A stretch of 64,000 bases of DNA, from the NCBI RefSeq assembly GCF_012273655.1, contig NZ_JAAWWP010000022.1, positions 1 through 64,000 on the forward strand, in the 5' to 3' direction. Source of the stretch: Streptomyces physcomitrii (lineage in GTDB: Bacteria > Actinomycetota > Actinomycetes > Streptomycetales > Streptomycetaceae). A program made the translations under genes and the position numbers. This document shows positions 17,451-26,577 of this stretch, piece after piece. The notes under the pieces were generated by a model, which saw only the letters and a program-made list of their open reading frames with translations, was not told the DNA's origin and did no database searches. Every line of letters starts with the position of its first letter. Within the stretch, counting starts at the first letter, position 1.

Positions 17451-19055
17451 TCAGTCCCCGAGGTTGACCGCGCGGACCGAGGTCGCGCCGATCTCCTCGG
17501 CCACCTCGGCGAGCACGGCGGGCGGCACGGTGTCGTCCACCGAGAGGACGGCGAGGGCCTCACCGCCCGCCTTGGCGCGGGAGACCTGCATGCCGGCGAT
17601 GTTGATGCCGGACTCACCGAGGATGCGGCCGACGGTGCCGACGACGCCGGGGCGGTCGGCGTAGCGCAGGACGGCCATGTGGTCGGCGAGCGCCAGGTCG
17701 ATGTCGTGCTCGCCGACGGCGACGATCTTCTGCAGGTGCTTGGGCCCGGCCAGGGTGCCGGAGACCGAGATCTCCTCGCCGCCGGAGAGGGTGCCGCGCA
17801 CGGTGACCAGGTTGCGGTGGTCCGGGGACTCGCTGCTGGTGGTCAGGCGCACCTCGACGCCGCGCTCCTGGGCGAAGAGCGGGGCGTTGACGTACGAGAC
17901 GGTCTCGTCGACCACGTCCTCGAACACGCCCTTGAGCGCGGAGAGTTCGAGGACCTTGACGTCGTGCTGGGTGATCTCGCCGTAGACCTCGACATCGAGG
18001 CGGGCGGCGACCTCGCCCGCGAGGGCGGTGAAGATCCGGCCGAGCTTCTCGGCGAGCGGCAGGCCGGGGCGTACGTCCTCGGCGATGACGCCGCCCTGGA
18101 CGTTGACCGCGTCGGGGACGAGCTCACCGGCGAGGGCGAGCCGCACCGAGCGGGCGACCGCGATACCGGCCTTCTCCTGGGCCTCGTCGGTGGAGGCGCC
18201 GAGGTGCGGGGTGGCGACGACCTGGTCGAACTCGAAGAGCGGGGAGTCGGTGCAGGGCTCCTTGGCGTAGACGTCGAGTCCGGCGCCCGCGACGCGGCCC
18301 TCCTTGACGGCCGAGTACAGCGCCTCCTCGTCGACGATCCCGCCGCGCGCGGCGTTGACGATCCGCACGCTGGGCTTGACCTTGCGCAGCGCCTCGTCGC
18401 CGATCAGGCCGAGGGTCTCGGGGGTCTTCGGCAGGTGCACGGTGATGAAGTCCGAGACCTGGAGCAGCTCGTCGAGGGAGAGGACCTTCACGCCCATCTG
18501 CGCGGCCCGCGCGGGCTGTACGTAGGGGTCGTAGGCGACGACCTTCATGCCGAAGGCGGACATCCGCTGGGCGACCAGGGCGCCGATGCGGCCGAGGCCG
18601 ACGACGCCGAGGGTCTTCTCGGCCAGCTCGACGCCGGTGTACTTGGAGCGCTTCCACTCGCCGTTCTTGAGCGCGGCGTTGGCCTGCGGGATGTTGCGCG
18701 CGGTGGCGAGCAGCAGTCCGCAGGCCAGCTCGGCGGCGGTGACGATATTGGAGGTGGGGGCGTTGACGACCATCACGCCGGCCTTGGTGGCGGCGGAGAC
18801 GTCGACGTTGTCCAGGCCGACTCCGGCCCGGGCGACCACCTTGAGGCGCTTCGCGGCGGCCACCGCCTCGGCGTCCACCTTGGTGGCGGAGCGGATCAGG
18901 ATGGCGTCGACCTCGGCGATGGCGGGCAGCAGTTCCGCGCGGTCGGCGCCGTTGCAGTGCCGGATCTCGAAGTCCGGGCCGAGGGCGTCGACGGTGGCGG
19001 GCGACAGCTCCTCGGCGATGAGTACCACAGGCTTGGCAGCGGTGTTCGAGCTCAC
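17451..19055 (-). CDS. serA: D-3-phosphoglycerate dehydrogenase
   Basis: 534 aa from GTG 19055 (then SSNTAAKP), with GAGG 7 nt upstream; the frame is open further but with no start signal. It carries out the first step of serine synthesis. Order of domains: substrate/NAD domain (ARAGVGLDNVD, GVVGLGRIGALVAQRM, catalytic RG, E and H in NAARGGIVDE and ATPHLGAST), an intervening allosteric-substrate-binding domain (about 320-450), and a C-terminal ACT domain (RYADRPGVVGTVGRILGESG) that binds serine. This is the long actinobacterial form. It follows ilvC on the same strand, but the terminator at 19279-19306 separates them. Confidence 0.95.
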   Translation of the reverse strand: MSSNTAAKPVVLIAEELSPATVDALGPDFEIRHCNGADRAELLPAIAEVDAILIRSATKVDAEAVAAAKRLKVVARAGVGLDNVDVSAATKAGVMVVNAPTSNIVTAAELACGLLLATARNIPQANAALKNGEWKRSKYTGVELAEKTLGVVGLGRIGALVAQRMSAFGMKVVAYDPYVQPARAAQMGVKVLSLDELLQVSDFITVHLPKTPETLGLIGDEALRKVKPSVRIVNAARGGIVDEEALYSAVKEGRVAGAGLDVYAKEPCTDSPLFEFDQVVATPHLGASTDEAQEKAGIAVARSVRLALAGELVPDAVNVQGGVIAEDVRPGLPLAEKLGRIFTALAGEVAARLDVEVYGEITQHDVKVLELSALKGVFEDVVDETVSYVNAPLFAQERGVEVRLTTSSESPDHRNLVTVRGTLSGGEEISVSGTLAGPKHLQKIVAVGEHDIDLALADHMAVLRYADRPGVVGTVGRILGESGINIAGMQVSRAKAGGEALAVLSVDDTVPPAVLAEVAEEIGATSVRAVNLGD

Positions 19056-19166
19056 GTGAGTCCTCACAAGTCCATTGCTTGGCGGCCGTCCCGAGGGCCG
19101 CAGGCGGTGGAGGGATGCCGCGTGGAAGACGCACGACGCTGTGGGCCTGACGCGTTGATGCCGCTC

Positions 19167-19195
19167 AGTGTAGTGGCGGTTTCCGGGCTGTTTCC
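19167..19195 (-). promoter_or_regulatory. Weak serA promoter candidate
   Basis: On the minus strand TACACT (19172-19167) is a good -10. The hexamer 17 bases upstream, GGAAAC, is a poor -35. It lies 112 nt before the serA start. The rest of 19056-19278 shows no gene. Confidence 0.3.
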
Positions 19196-19278
19196 CGGAT
19201 GTGGCGGAAGGATCACCCTTCCGTGGCCAGGGCATGGCGCCGGGGCGGCTCGGCCGCGGCAGGAAGTCCGAAAAGCAT

Positions 19279-19306
19279 CGGGGCCGCCCTGGTGCGGGCG
19301 GCCCCG
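19279..19306 (-). terminator. Terminator of the ilvBNC operon
   Basis: CGGGGCCGCCC (19279-19289) and GGGCGGCCCCG (19296-19306) pair perfectly over 11 bp around a 6-nt loop. On the minus strand a short T-rich tract (ATGCTTTT) follows. It sits 12 nt past the ilvC stop. Confidence 0.85.
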
Positions 19307-19318
19307 GTCGGCGGGTGA

Positions 19319-20314
<996 letters not shown>

Positions 20315-20439
20315 GGGTTCTCTCCTAGTTTCTGCGGTATCGCTGCGGTGGCGACCACCGTACGGGGACGGCGGGTGGGTCGGTCGCGGGGTCTCGGATG
20401 ACGGACGGGGGCGGACGGGACGCTCCCGGCGGGCGCGGC

Positions 20440-20964
20440 TCAGGCGCTGCGGTCGAGGGCCCGCAGGCTGCGGTCGGTGATGGAGCGGGCGCCGCGGCCG
20501 ATCGCGATGGTGCCGGACTGCACCAGCTCCTTGATGCCGAAGGGCTCCAGCATCTTCAGCATGGCCTCCAGCTTGTCGCTGGATCCGGTGGCCTCGACGG
20601 TCACGGCCTCCGGGGCGACGTCCACGGTCTTGGCGCGGAACAGCTGCACGATCTCGACGATCTGCGAGCGCGTCTCGTTGTCGGCGCGGACCTTCACCAG
20701 AACGAGTTCACGCTGGACGGCCGAACCGGGTTCCAGCTCGACGATCTTCAGCACGTTGACGAGCTTGTTGAGCTGCTTGGTGACCTGTTCGAGCGGCAGG
20801 TCCTCGACGTTCACCACGATGGTGATCCGGGAGATGTCGGGGTGCTCGGTGACGCCCACCGCGAGGGAGTCGATGTTGAAGCCGCGGCGGGAGAAGAGCG
20901 CGGCGATCCGCGCCAGGATGCCGGGGGTGTTCTGGACCAGGACGGAGAGCGTGTGCTTGGACAT
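20440..20964 (-). CDS. ilvN: Acetolactate synthase, small regulatory subunit
   Basis: 174 aa from ATG 20964 (MSKHTLSVLVQNTPGILARI). An N-terminal ACT domain (residues 4-75, valine feedback site; NTPGILARIAALFSRRGFNI and ITIVVNVED are conserved) is followed by the ALS small-subunit C-terminal domain (EATGSSDKLEAML, GIKELVQSGTIAIGRG). It activates IlvB and makes it valine-sensitive. The gap to ilvB is 53 bp. Confidence 0.95.
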   Translation of the reverse strand: MSKHTLSVLVQNTPGILARIAALFSRRGFNIDSLAVGVTEHPDISRITIVVNVEDLPLEQVTKQLNKLVNVLKIVELEPGSAVQRELVLVKVRADNETRSQIVEIVQLFRAKTVDVAPEAVTVEATGSSDKLEAMLKMLEPFGIKELVQSGTIAIGRGARSITDRSLRALDRSA

Positions 20965-21017
20965 GTCGCTGACTCGATTCTCGGACTCTCGGATGGTTCC
21001 CTGCGCGCTCTCGCGGC

Positions 21018-22892
21018 TCAGTCGTCTTCGTTGTCGCCGAAGTCGGGGCGGACGTCGCGGGCGGCCATGATCTCGTCGTTGGAGGTACCGGCGGCGACCA
21101 TCGGCCAGACCATGGCGTCCTCGTGGACGATGAAGTCGACGACGACGGGGCGGTCGTCGATCGCGTTGGCCTCGGCGATGACCTTGTCCAGCTCGTCCAG
21201 GGACTCGCAGCGCAGCGCGGCGCAGCCCATCGCCTCGGCCAGCTTCACGAAGTCCGGGACGCGGGTGCCGGCGCTCGGCCCGGGGGCGGAGGCGGCGGCG
21301 TCCGCGGCGGGGCCCGAGTGCAGCACGGTGTTGGAGTAGCGCTGGTTGTAGAAGAGGGTCTGCCACTGGCGGACCATGCCGAGGGCGCCGTTGTTGATGA
21401 TGGCGACCTTGATCGGGATGTTGTTCAGGGCGCAGGTGGTGAGTTCCTGGTTGGTCATCTGGAAGCAGCCGTCGCCGTCGATCGCCCAGACGGTACGCCC
21501 GGGCTGCCCGGCCTTGGCGCCCATCGCGGCCGGGACCGCGTAGCCCATGGTCCCGGCGCCCCCGGAGTTCAGCCAGGTGGCGGGGGTCTCGTACTGGATG
21601 AAGTGCGCGGCCCACATCTGGTGCTGGCCGACGCCCGCGGCGAAGACGCTGCCCTCGGGGGCGAGTTCGCCGATCCGCCGGATGACGTGCTGGGGGGAGA
21701 GCGAGCCGTCCTCGGGCTGGTCGTAACCGAGCGGGTAGGTCTCGCGCCAGCGGTTGAGGTCGGCCCACCAGCTCGCGTACCCGGAGGCGGCGGCCTCCCC
21801 CGCGTGGCCCTCGCTCTGCTCGCGCTGCACGGCCTGCACCAGGTCGGCGATGACCTCGCGGGCGTCGCCGACGATCGGCACGTCGGCCGCGCGGTTCTTG
21901 CCGATCTCGGCCGGGTCGATGTCCGCGTGCACGATCTTGGCGTACGGGGCGAAGCTGTCCAGCTTGCCGGTGACGCGGTCGTCGAAGCGGGCGCCGAGGG
22001 CGACGATCAGGTCGGCCTTCTGCAGGGCGGTGACCGCGGTGACGGCGCCGTGCATGCCGGGCATGCCGACGTGCTGGGGGTGGCTGTCGGGGAAGGCGCC
22101 GAGTGCCATCAGGGTGGTGGTGACCGGGGCCTTGGTCAGCTCGGCGAGCACCTTCAGCTCGGCGGTGGCACCGGCCTTCAGGACGCCGCCGCCGACGTAG
22201 AGGACCGGGCGGGCGGCCTGGCCGATGAGCTTGGCGGCCTCCCGGATCTGCTTGGCGTGCGGCTTGGTCACCGGGCGGTAGCCGGGCAGGTCCTGGACGG
22301 GCGGCCAGGAGAAGGTGGTGCGCGCCTGGAGGGCGTCCTTGGCGATGTCGACGAGGACCGGTCCCGGGCGGCCGGTGGCGGCGATGTGGAAGGCCTCGGC
22401 GATGGTCCGCGGGATGTCCGCGGCGTCGGTGACCAGGAAGTTGTGCTTGGTGATCGGCATGGTGATGCCGACGATGTCCGCCTCCTGGAAGGCGTCGGTG
22501 CCGATCGCCTTGGAGGCGACCTGGCCGGTGATGGCCACCAGCGGGACCGAGTCCATGTGCGCGTCGGCGATCGGCGTGACCAGGTTGGTGGCGCCCGGGC
22601 CCGAGGTGGCCATGCAGACCCCGACCTTGCCGGTGGCCTGCGCGTAGCCGGTGGCCGCGTGGCCCGCGCCCTGCTCGTGCCGCACCAGCACATGGCGGAC
22701 CCGGGTGGAGTCCATCATCGGGTCGTAGGCCGGCAGGATCGCCCCGCCCGGAATCCCGAACACCGTCTCGGCCCCGACCTCCTCCAGGGAACGGATGAGG
22801 GACTGCGCGCCCGTGACGTGCTCGACGGGGGCGGACTGCTGTCCGGAACGGGGCCGCGGCTGCGGATGGGCCCCGGTGGCCTGCTCGGTCAT
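21018..22892 (-). CDS. ilvB: Acetolactate synthase, large catalytic subunit
   Basis: 624 aa from ATG 22892 (MTEQATGAHPQPRP). It makes acetolactate or acetohydroxybutyrate using thiamine diphosphate and FAD. Seen: the catalytic glutamate in RHEQGAGHAATGYA, the substrate loop SGPGATNLVTPIADAHMDS, the FAD region GARFDDRVTG, and the ThDP motif GDGCFQMTNQELTTCALNNI. About 12 Ala/Pro-rich residues (SGPAADAAASAPGPSAG) sit in the late loop and are typical of streptomycetes. Expression is controlled by the attenuator at 23053-23208. Confidence 0.96.
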   Translation of the reverse strand: MTEQATGAHPQPRPRSGQQSAPVEHVTGAQSLIRSLEEVGAETVFGIPGGAILPAYDPMMDSTRVRHVLVRHEQGAGHAATGYAQATGKVGVCMATSGPGATNLVTPIADAHMDSVPLVAITGQVASKAIGTDAFQEADIVGITMPITKHNFLVTDAADIPRTIAEAFHIAATGRPGPVLVDIAKDALQARTTFSWPPVQDLPGYRPVTKPHAKQIREAAKLIGQAARPVLYVGGGVLKAGATAELKVLAELTKAPVTTTLMALGAFPDSHPQHVGMPGMHGAVTAVTALQKADLIVALGARFDDRVTGKLDSFAPYAKIVHADIDPAEIGKNRAADVPIVGDAREVIADLVQAVQREQSEGHAGEAAASGYASWWADLNRWRETYPLGYDQPEDGSLSPQHVIRRIGELAPEGSVFAAGVGQHQMWAAHFIQYETPATWLNSGGAGTMGYAVPAAMGAKAGQPGRTVWAIDGDGCFQMTNQELTTCALNNIPIKVAIINNGALGMVRQWQTLFYNQRYSNTVLHSGPAADAAASAPGPSAGTRVPDFVKLAEAMGCAALRCESLDELDKVIAEANAIDDRPVVVDFIVHEDAMVWPMVAAGTSNDEIMAARDVRPDFGDNEDD

Positions 22893-23052
22893 CGGCTTCT
22901 CTTCTCGATGCTGAGGGTGAGTACGCAAGGTACGGGGAGTGAGGGTGGCGGGGTGAAGCGGGGTGCGGCTCGGAGGAGGGGGGTGGGCGGCTCGGAGGGT
23001 CCTGCGGTCGATCTGCGAGCTTTGCACAGCTCGCGCGGGGCTTCGGTGCAAC

Positions 23053-23088
23053 AAAAAACCCCCCGTGCCGTGAGGCAAGCGAGGGGAG
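23053..23088 (-). terminator. Attenuator terminator in the ilvB leader
   Basis: On the minus strand a GC-rich stem (CCCC..TGCC / GGCA..GGGG around TCAC) is followed by six T (23058-23053), 160 nt before ilvB. The perfect inverted repeat AGCGCGTCGG/CCGACGCGCT (minus strand, 23143-23134 and 23096-23087) overlaps the foot of this stem and the leader-peptide codons, giving mutually exclusive folds. Confidence 0.85.
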
Positions 23089-23129
23089 CGCGTCGGTATC
23101 GTCCACCGGGGCGGTGAGAGGGCCCGGTA

Positions 23130-23171
23130 TCAGCCGACGCGCTTTCCAAGTACGAGAATTCGGGTGCGCAT
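23130..23171 (-). CDS. ilvB leader peptide (13 aa)
   Basis: ATG 23171 opens the peptide MRTRILVLGKRVG with stop TGA at 23132-23130. The consecutive Ile-Leu-Val-Leu codons sense all three end products. The AAG-CGC-GTC-GGC end of the frame is also one arm of the RNA switch. I recognise this peptide as the common ilvB leader of streptomycetes. Too short for ordinary gene finding, but strongly supported by the promoter and the terminator around it. Confidence 0.85.
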   Translation of the reverse strand: MRTRILVLGKRVG

Positions 23172-23178
23172 GGCTCAG

Positions 23179-23208
23179 ACCCTCTCGCCGAGGCGCTCCC
23201 CATGTCAA
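23179..23208 (-). promoter_or_regulatory. ilvB operon promoter overlapping the upstream gene's stop
   Basis: On the minus strand a consensus TTGACA (23208-23203), 18 bases and GAGGGT (23184-23179) precede the leader ATG by only 7 bases. Transcription would thus start at or next to the ATG, making a leaderless message. The TGA stop of the GGDEF gene lies inside the -35 hexamer. Confidence 0.6.
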
Positions 23209-26117
23209 GTGGGTGGGACGGGCGTCTCATGATGTGAACTGCGAAGACTCTCCGGACGGTACGGCGCGGGCACCCTGGTCAGCATGGTCCGCTCCCCCGC
23301 CGCACCCGGCACCGGCAGCTTCCCGGCGGACAGCACCCGGCGCAGCCGGTACTCGTCGAGCGGCCCGGAGAAGACCGGACCCTGCCCGTGGGTGCAGCCC
23401 ATGGCCCGCAGGGCGAGCACCTGGTCGGGGTGTTCGACGCCGTCCGCGACGGAGCGCATGCCGAGGTCGCCCGCGATCCGGAGCAGACCGCCGGTGATCT
23501 TGTTCAGCCGGGTGGACTCGGTGACGCCCTCGACCAGGCTGCGGTCCAGCTTGAGGATGTCCACCGGCAGGGTGCGCAGCGCGTTGATCGCCGCGTAGCC
23601 GCCGCCGAAGCCGTCCAGGGCGATCCGCACCCCGAGCCCCCGCAGCCCCGCGAGGCGGCTTTCCAGCTCGGCGAGGCGGGCCGGCGGGCCGCTGTCGGCC
23701 AGCTCCAGGACGAGCGCCCCGGAGGCGAGTGAGTGCCGGTCGAGCAGCGCCTCCACGGCGTTCAGCGGCAGCGAGCGGTCCAGCAGGCGGTGCCCGCCGA
23801 GGCGGACCACCACCGGCACCGTGACGCCCGCGGCGGCGCGCTCCGCGGCCTGGGCGACGGCGGCTTCGAGCACCCACCAGTCCAGCTCGTCGGCGCGCGC
23901 CTGGTCCCGGCCGCGCGGCAAGCGCTCGGGGGCGGACAGCGCCCCCTGCCCGCTGCGCCAGCGGGCCTGGGCGCTCATCGCGCAGATCCGGCCCTGGTCG
24001 AGGCTGACCACCGGCTGGTGCAGCAGCGCGAACTCGCCCTCGTCCAGGGCGCCGCGCAGCCGGTCCTCCAGCTGCGCCTTGCGCACCGCCTCGGTCTTCA
24101 TCTGCGGGACGTACAGCTCGACCCGGTTCTTGCCGCCCGCCTTGGCCCGGTACATCGCGAGGTCGGCGTTGCGCAGCAACTCGCCCGCGCTGAGCCCCGG
24201 TTCGGCGAAGGCGACGCCGATGGAGGCGGCGACCCGGACGTCGTTGCCGTCGATGGCGTACGGCCGCGAGAGGGTGAGCCGGAGCCGGTCGGCCAGCTCC
24301 AGGATCTGCCGCTCGCGCAGGGCGCGTTCGCGGGCGCCGTCGCCGAGGACGAGGGCGGCGAACTCGTCCCCGCCGAAGCGGGCCGCGGTGTCGCCCTGGC
24401 GCACCGACTCCTGGAGCCGCCGGGCGGCCTGGATGAGGAGTTCGTCGCCCGCCTGGTGGCCGATGGTGTCGTTGACCGCCTTGAAGCCGTCGAGGTCGAT
24501 GAAGAGCACGGCGGTGCCCGCGTCCCCGGCCCTGCGCCCGCCGAGCGCCTGGCCGACCCGGCGGGCGAACAGCGCCCGGTTGGGCAGGTCGGTGAGCGGG
24601 TCGTGCTCGGCGTTGTGCTGCAACTGGGCCTGCAGGCGCACCCGTTCGGTGACGTCGCGGGTGTTGAGGATCAGCCCGCCCTGGTGCCGGTTGACGGTGG
24701 ACTCGACGTTGAGCCACTGCCCGGCGCCGGAGCGGAAGCGGCACTCGATGCGCGCGGTGGGCTCCTCGGCGGGGCTCGCGGCGAGGAAGCGGCGCAGCTC
24801 GTGCACCACCCGGCCGAGGTCCTCGGGGTGGATGAGCGCGGCGAGTTCGGAGCCGACCAGCTCCGCGGCCTCGCGTCCGTAGACCCCGGTGGCGGCGGGG
24901 CTGACGTAGCGCAGCACCCCGCTGGGCGCGGCGATCATGATGACGTCGCTGGAGCCCTGGACCAGGGAGCGGAAGTGGTTCTCCTTCTCGGCCAGTTCCT
25001 GGGTGAGGGTGATGTTGTCCAGGAGCATGATCCCCTGGCGTACGACGAGGGCGAGCACCACCGTGCAGGCGGTGAGCAGCACCACCCGGTCGACCCGTCT
25101 GCCGTCCAGGACGTTGTACAGGATCCCGAGGGTGCAGACGGCGGCCGCGAGGTACGGGGTCAGCGCGGCCAGGGAACCGGCGATCGGGCGGGGCCCCGTG
25201 CCCCGGGGCGGCGGGTCGTCCTCGGTGGCCGGGTGCGGGGCGCCGTGTCCGCTGGCGCGCTCGCCGTCGGCCGGGTGCGCGCGCCGGGGGGCGACCCAGG
25301 GGGCGTAGGCGAGCAGCAGCGATCCGGCGAACCAGCCCGCGTCGAGCAGCTGCCCGGAGCGGTAGCTGTCGTGCAGCAGCGGGGAGGTGAAGAGCGCGTC
25401 GCACATCACGGTCAGCGCCAGCGCCCCGACCGCGGTGTTGATCGCGGAGCGGTCCACGAAGCCGCGCCGGAAGTGCATCGCGAGGACCATGCTCACCAGC
25501 GCGATGTCGAGCAGCGGATAGGCGAGGGAGAGGGCGGTGTGCGCCACGTCGCCGCCGCCGGAGTGCGCGGTGTGCGCGAGCGCCAGGCTCCAGGAGAGGG
25601 TGAGCAGCGAGCCGCCGATCAGCCAGGAGTCGAGCACCAGGCAGACCCAGCCGGCCCTGCTGGCGGGGCGTTTGGCGAGGACGAGCAGCCCGACGATGGC
25701 GGGCGGCGCGAAGCAGAGGAAGAAGAGGTCGGCCCAGCTCGGGTCGGGCACCTCCCGGCCGAGCACCACCTCGTACCAGCCCCAGACGGCGTTGCCGAGC
25801 GCCGCCATCGCGGAGGAGAGCGCGAAGAGCAGCCAGGCGGGGCGCAGCGAACCGGCTCTGAGGCGGCCGTAGCGGTAGCAGGAGACCGCGGCCAGGGCGG
25901 CGGCCAGGGCGAGGCCGAAGTCGCCCATGGCGAGGGCCAGTCGCTCCGATCCCCAGCCGAGGGTGGCGCCGACCGCGTAGCCGGAACAGGCCACCGCGAG
26001 GACCAGCGGGCCGTTCACACCGCGCGGCAGATGGCCGCGGCCGAGTGGCTCCAGCGGGGGCAGCAGCGAGCGGAACGCGCCGCCGACGGCTCCCGCCAGA
26101 GGCGGCCGGGCGGTCAC
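23205..26117 (-). CDS. Membrane PAS-GGDEF-EAL protein; probable diguanylate cyclase with degenerate EAL
   Basis: 970 aa from GTG 26117, chosen for GGGGAG 8 nt upstream and a GTGA overlap with the frame before it. Nine or so hydrophobic segments (about residues 30-330) form a membrane sensor, then a PAS domain (NHFRSLVQGSSDVIMIA), GGDEF (ARFGGDEFAAL with an RQGD inhibitory site five residues before it) and EAL. In the EAL domain the EAL triplet is SAQ, the NxS metal ligand is missing (VRLGG) and DDFG is LDGFG, so phosphodiesterase activity is unlikely. It therefore probably makes c-di-GMP, a developmental signal in Streptomyces. By position it matches the GGDEF gene next to ilvB in S. coelicolor (I recall SCO5511). 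Confidence 0.85.
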   Translation of the reverse strand: MTARPPLAGAVGGAFRSLLPPLEPLGRGHLPRGVNGPLVLAVACSGYAVGATLGWGSERLALAMGDFGLALAAALAAVSCYRYGRLRAGSLRPAWLLFALSSAMAALGNAVWGWYEVVLGREVPDPSWADLFFLCFAPPAIVGLLVLAKRPASRAGWVCLVLDSWLIGGSLLTLSWSLALAHTAHSGGGDVAHTALSLAYPLLDIALVSMVLAMHFRRGFVDRSAINTAVGALALTVMCDALFTSPLLHDSYRSGQLLDAGWFAGSLLLAYAPWVAPRRAHPADGERASGHGAPHPATEDDPPPRGTGPRPIAGSLAALTPYLAAAVCTLGILYNVLDGRRVDRVVLLTACTVVLALVVRQGIMLLDNITLTQELAEKENHFRSLVQGSSDVIMIAAPSGVLRYVSPAATGVYGREAAELVGSELAALIHPEDLGRVVHELRRFLAASPAEEPTARIECRFRSGAGQWLNVESTVNRHQGGLILNTRDVTERVRLQAQLQHNAEHDPLTDLPNRALFARRVGQALGGRRAGDAGTAVLFIDLDGFKAVNDTIGHQAGDELLIQAARRLQESVRQGDTAARFGGDEFAALVLGDGARERALRERQILELADRLRLTLSRPYAIDGNDVRVAASIGVAFAEPGLSAGELLRNADLAMYRAKAGGKNRVELYVPQMKTEAVRKAQLEDRLRGALDEGEFALLHQPVVSLDQGRICAMSAQARWRSGQGALSAPERLPRGRDQARADELDWWVLEAAVAQAAERAAAGVTVPVVVRLGGHRLLDRSLPLNAVEALLDRHSLASGALVLELADSGPPARLAELESRLAGLRGLGVRIALDGFGGGYAAINALRTLPVDILKLDRSLVEGVTESTRLNKITGGLLRIAGDLGMRSVADGVEHPDQVLALRAMGCTHGQGPVFSGPLDEYRLRRVLSAGKLPVPGAAGERTMLTRVPAPYRPESLRSSHHETPVPPT

Positions 26118-26494
26118 CGGTCCGCTCCCCGGGCGGCGGTGCGGACGAGGCGGCGGTACGGCTCCCGGTGGGCGCCCGGCCCACCCGCGTCGGCCGCGGT
26201 CCTCGGGGCGGCCGCTCGGCTCCGCCGGATCGCTCCGGTCACTTGGTTCGCTCGGGTCACTCGGGTCACTCGGGTCGCGGCTGTCCCGATGGAACCGGCG
26301 CCCCCGGTGGTCCCGGTGGTCGCCGGATCGGGCACGGGCTGCCGGGTGCGGCCGTGCCGTGCCGGCCGGTGGGTCCACAGTGCGTGCATCACGCTTCGCC
26401 CCCCTTGCGGTTCCGGTGTCTCGCCCCCTGCGCCGGACGGACGGTGGCGCAGCCCCTGCCCGGACGATACACCAGTTTCGTCACTCTGGGACAT
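26114..26494 (-). CDS. Hypothetical basic protein coupled to the GGDEF gene (126 aa)
   Basis: ATG 26494 starts MSQSDETGVSSGQGLRH and the frame ends in TGA at 26116-26114, overlapping the GGDEF gene's GTG by 4 bases. An internal ATG at 26389 (MHALWTHRPARHGRTRQ) with AAGGGG upstream is an alternative start, giving 91 aa. The product is Arg/Thr/Ala-rich with a VTRVTRANQVTG repeat coded by the 9-bp repeats at 26234-26278. Third-position G/C is high only in the second half, and the neighbouring frame is open too (an N-terminal extension of the GGDEF protein), so it may be leader sequence rather than a gene. Confidence 0.35.
   Translation of the reverse strand: MSQSDETGVSSGQGLRHRPSGAGGETPEPQGGRSVMHALWTHRPARHGRTRQPVPDPATTGTTGGAGSIGTAATRVTRVTRANQVTGAIRRSRAAAPRTAADAGGPGAHREPYRRLVRTAARGADR
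26234..26278. repeat. 9-bp tandem repeat, five units
   Basis: Five adjoining 9-mers follow the pattern TCGGGTCAC (exact in units 3 and 4, 1-4 changes in units 1, 2 and 5). The length is a multiple of three, so copy-number change would not shift a reading frame. It lies 117-161 bp before the GGDEF gene start. Confidence 0.7.
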
Positions 26495-26577
26495 AGTCGG
26501 CCTACTCTCCGTAACAGCAAGCGAGCGCAACCGGCCCCGGCGCCGGTCCCGCGGCGGCCCCCGGGGACCCTCCGGGC

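Noticed and set aside
23227..26184. 985-codon second frame inside the GGDEF gene
   Set aside because: The alternate frame of the same strand gives low-complexity Arg/Pro protein; the GGDEF, PAS and EAL motifs are in the other frame.
26252..26278. CRISPR-like repeats
   Set aside because: Units are 9 bp with no spacers; it is a plain tandem repeat. No CRISPR array was seen in the window.
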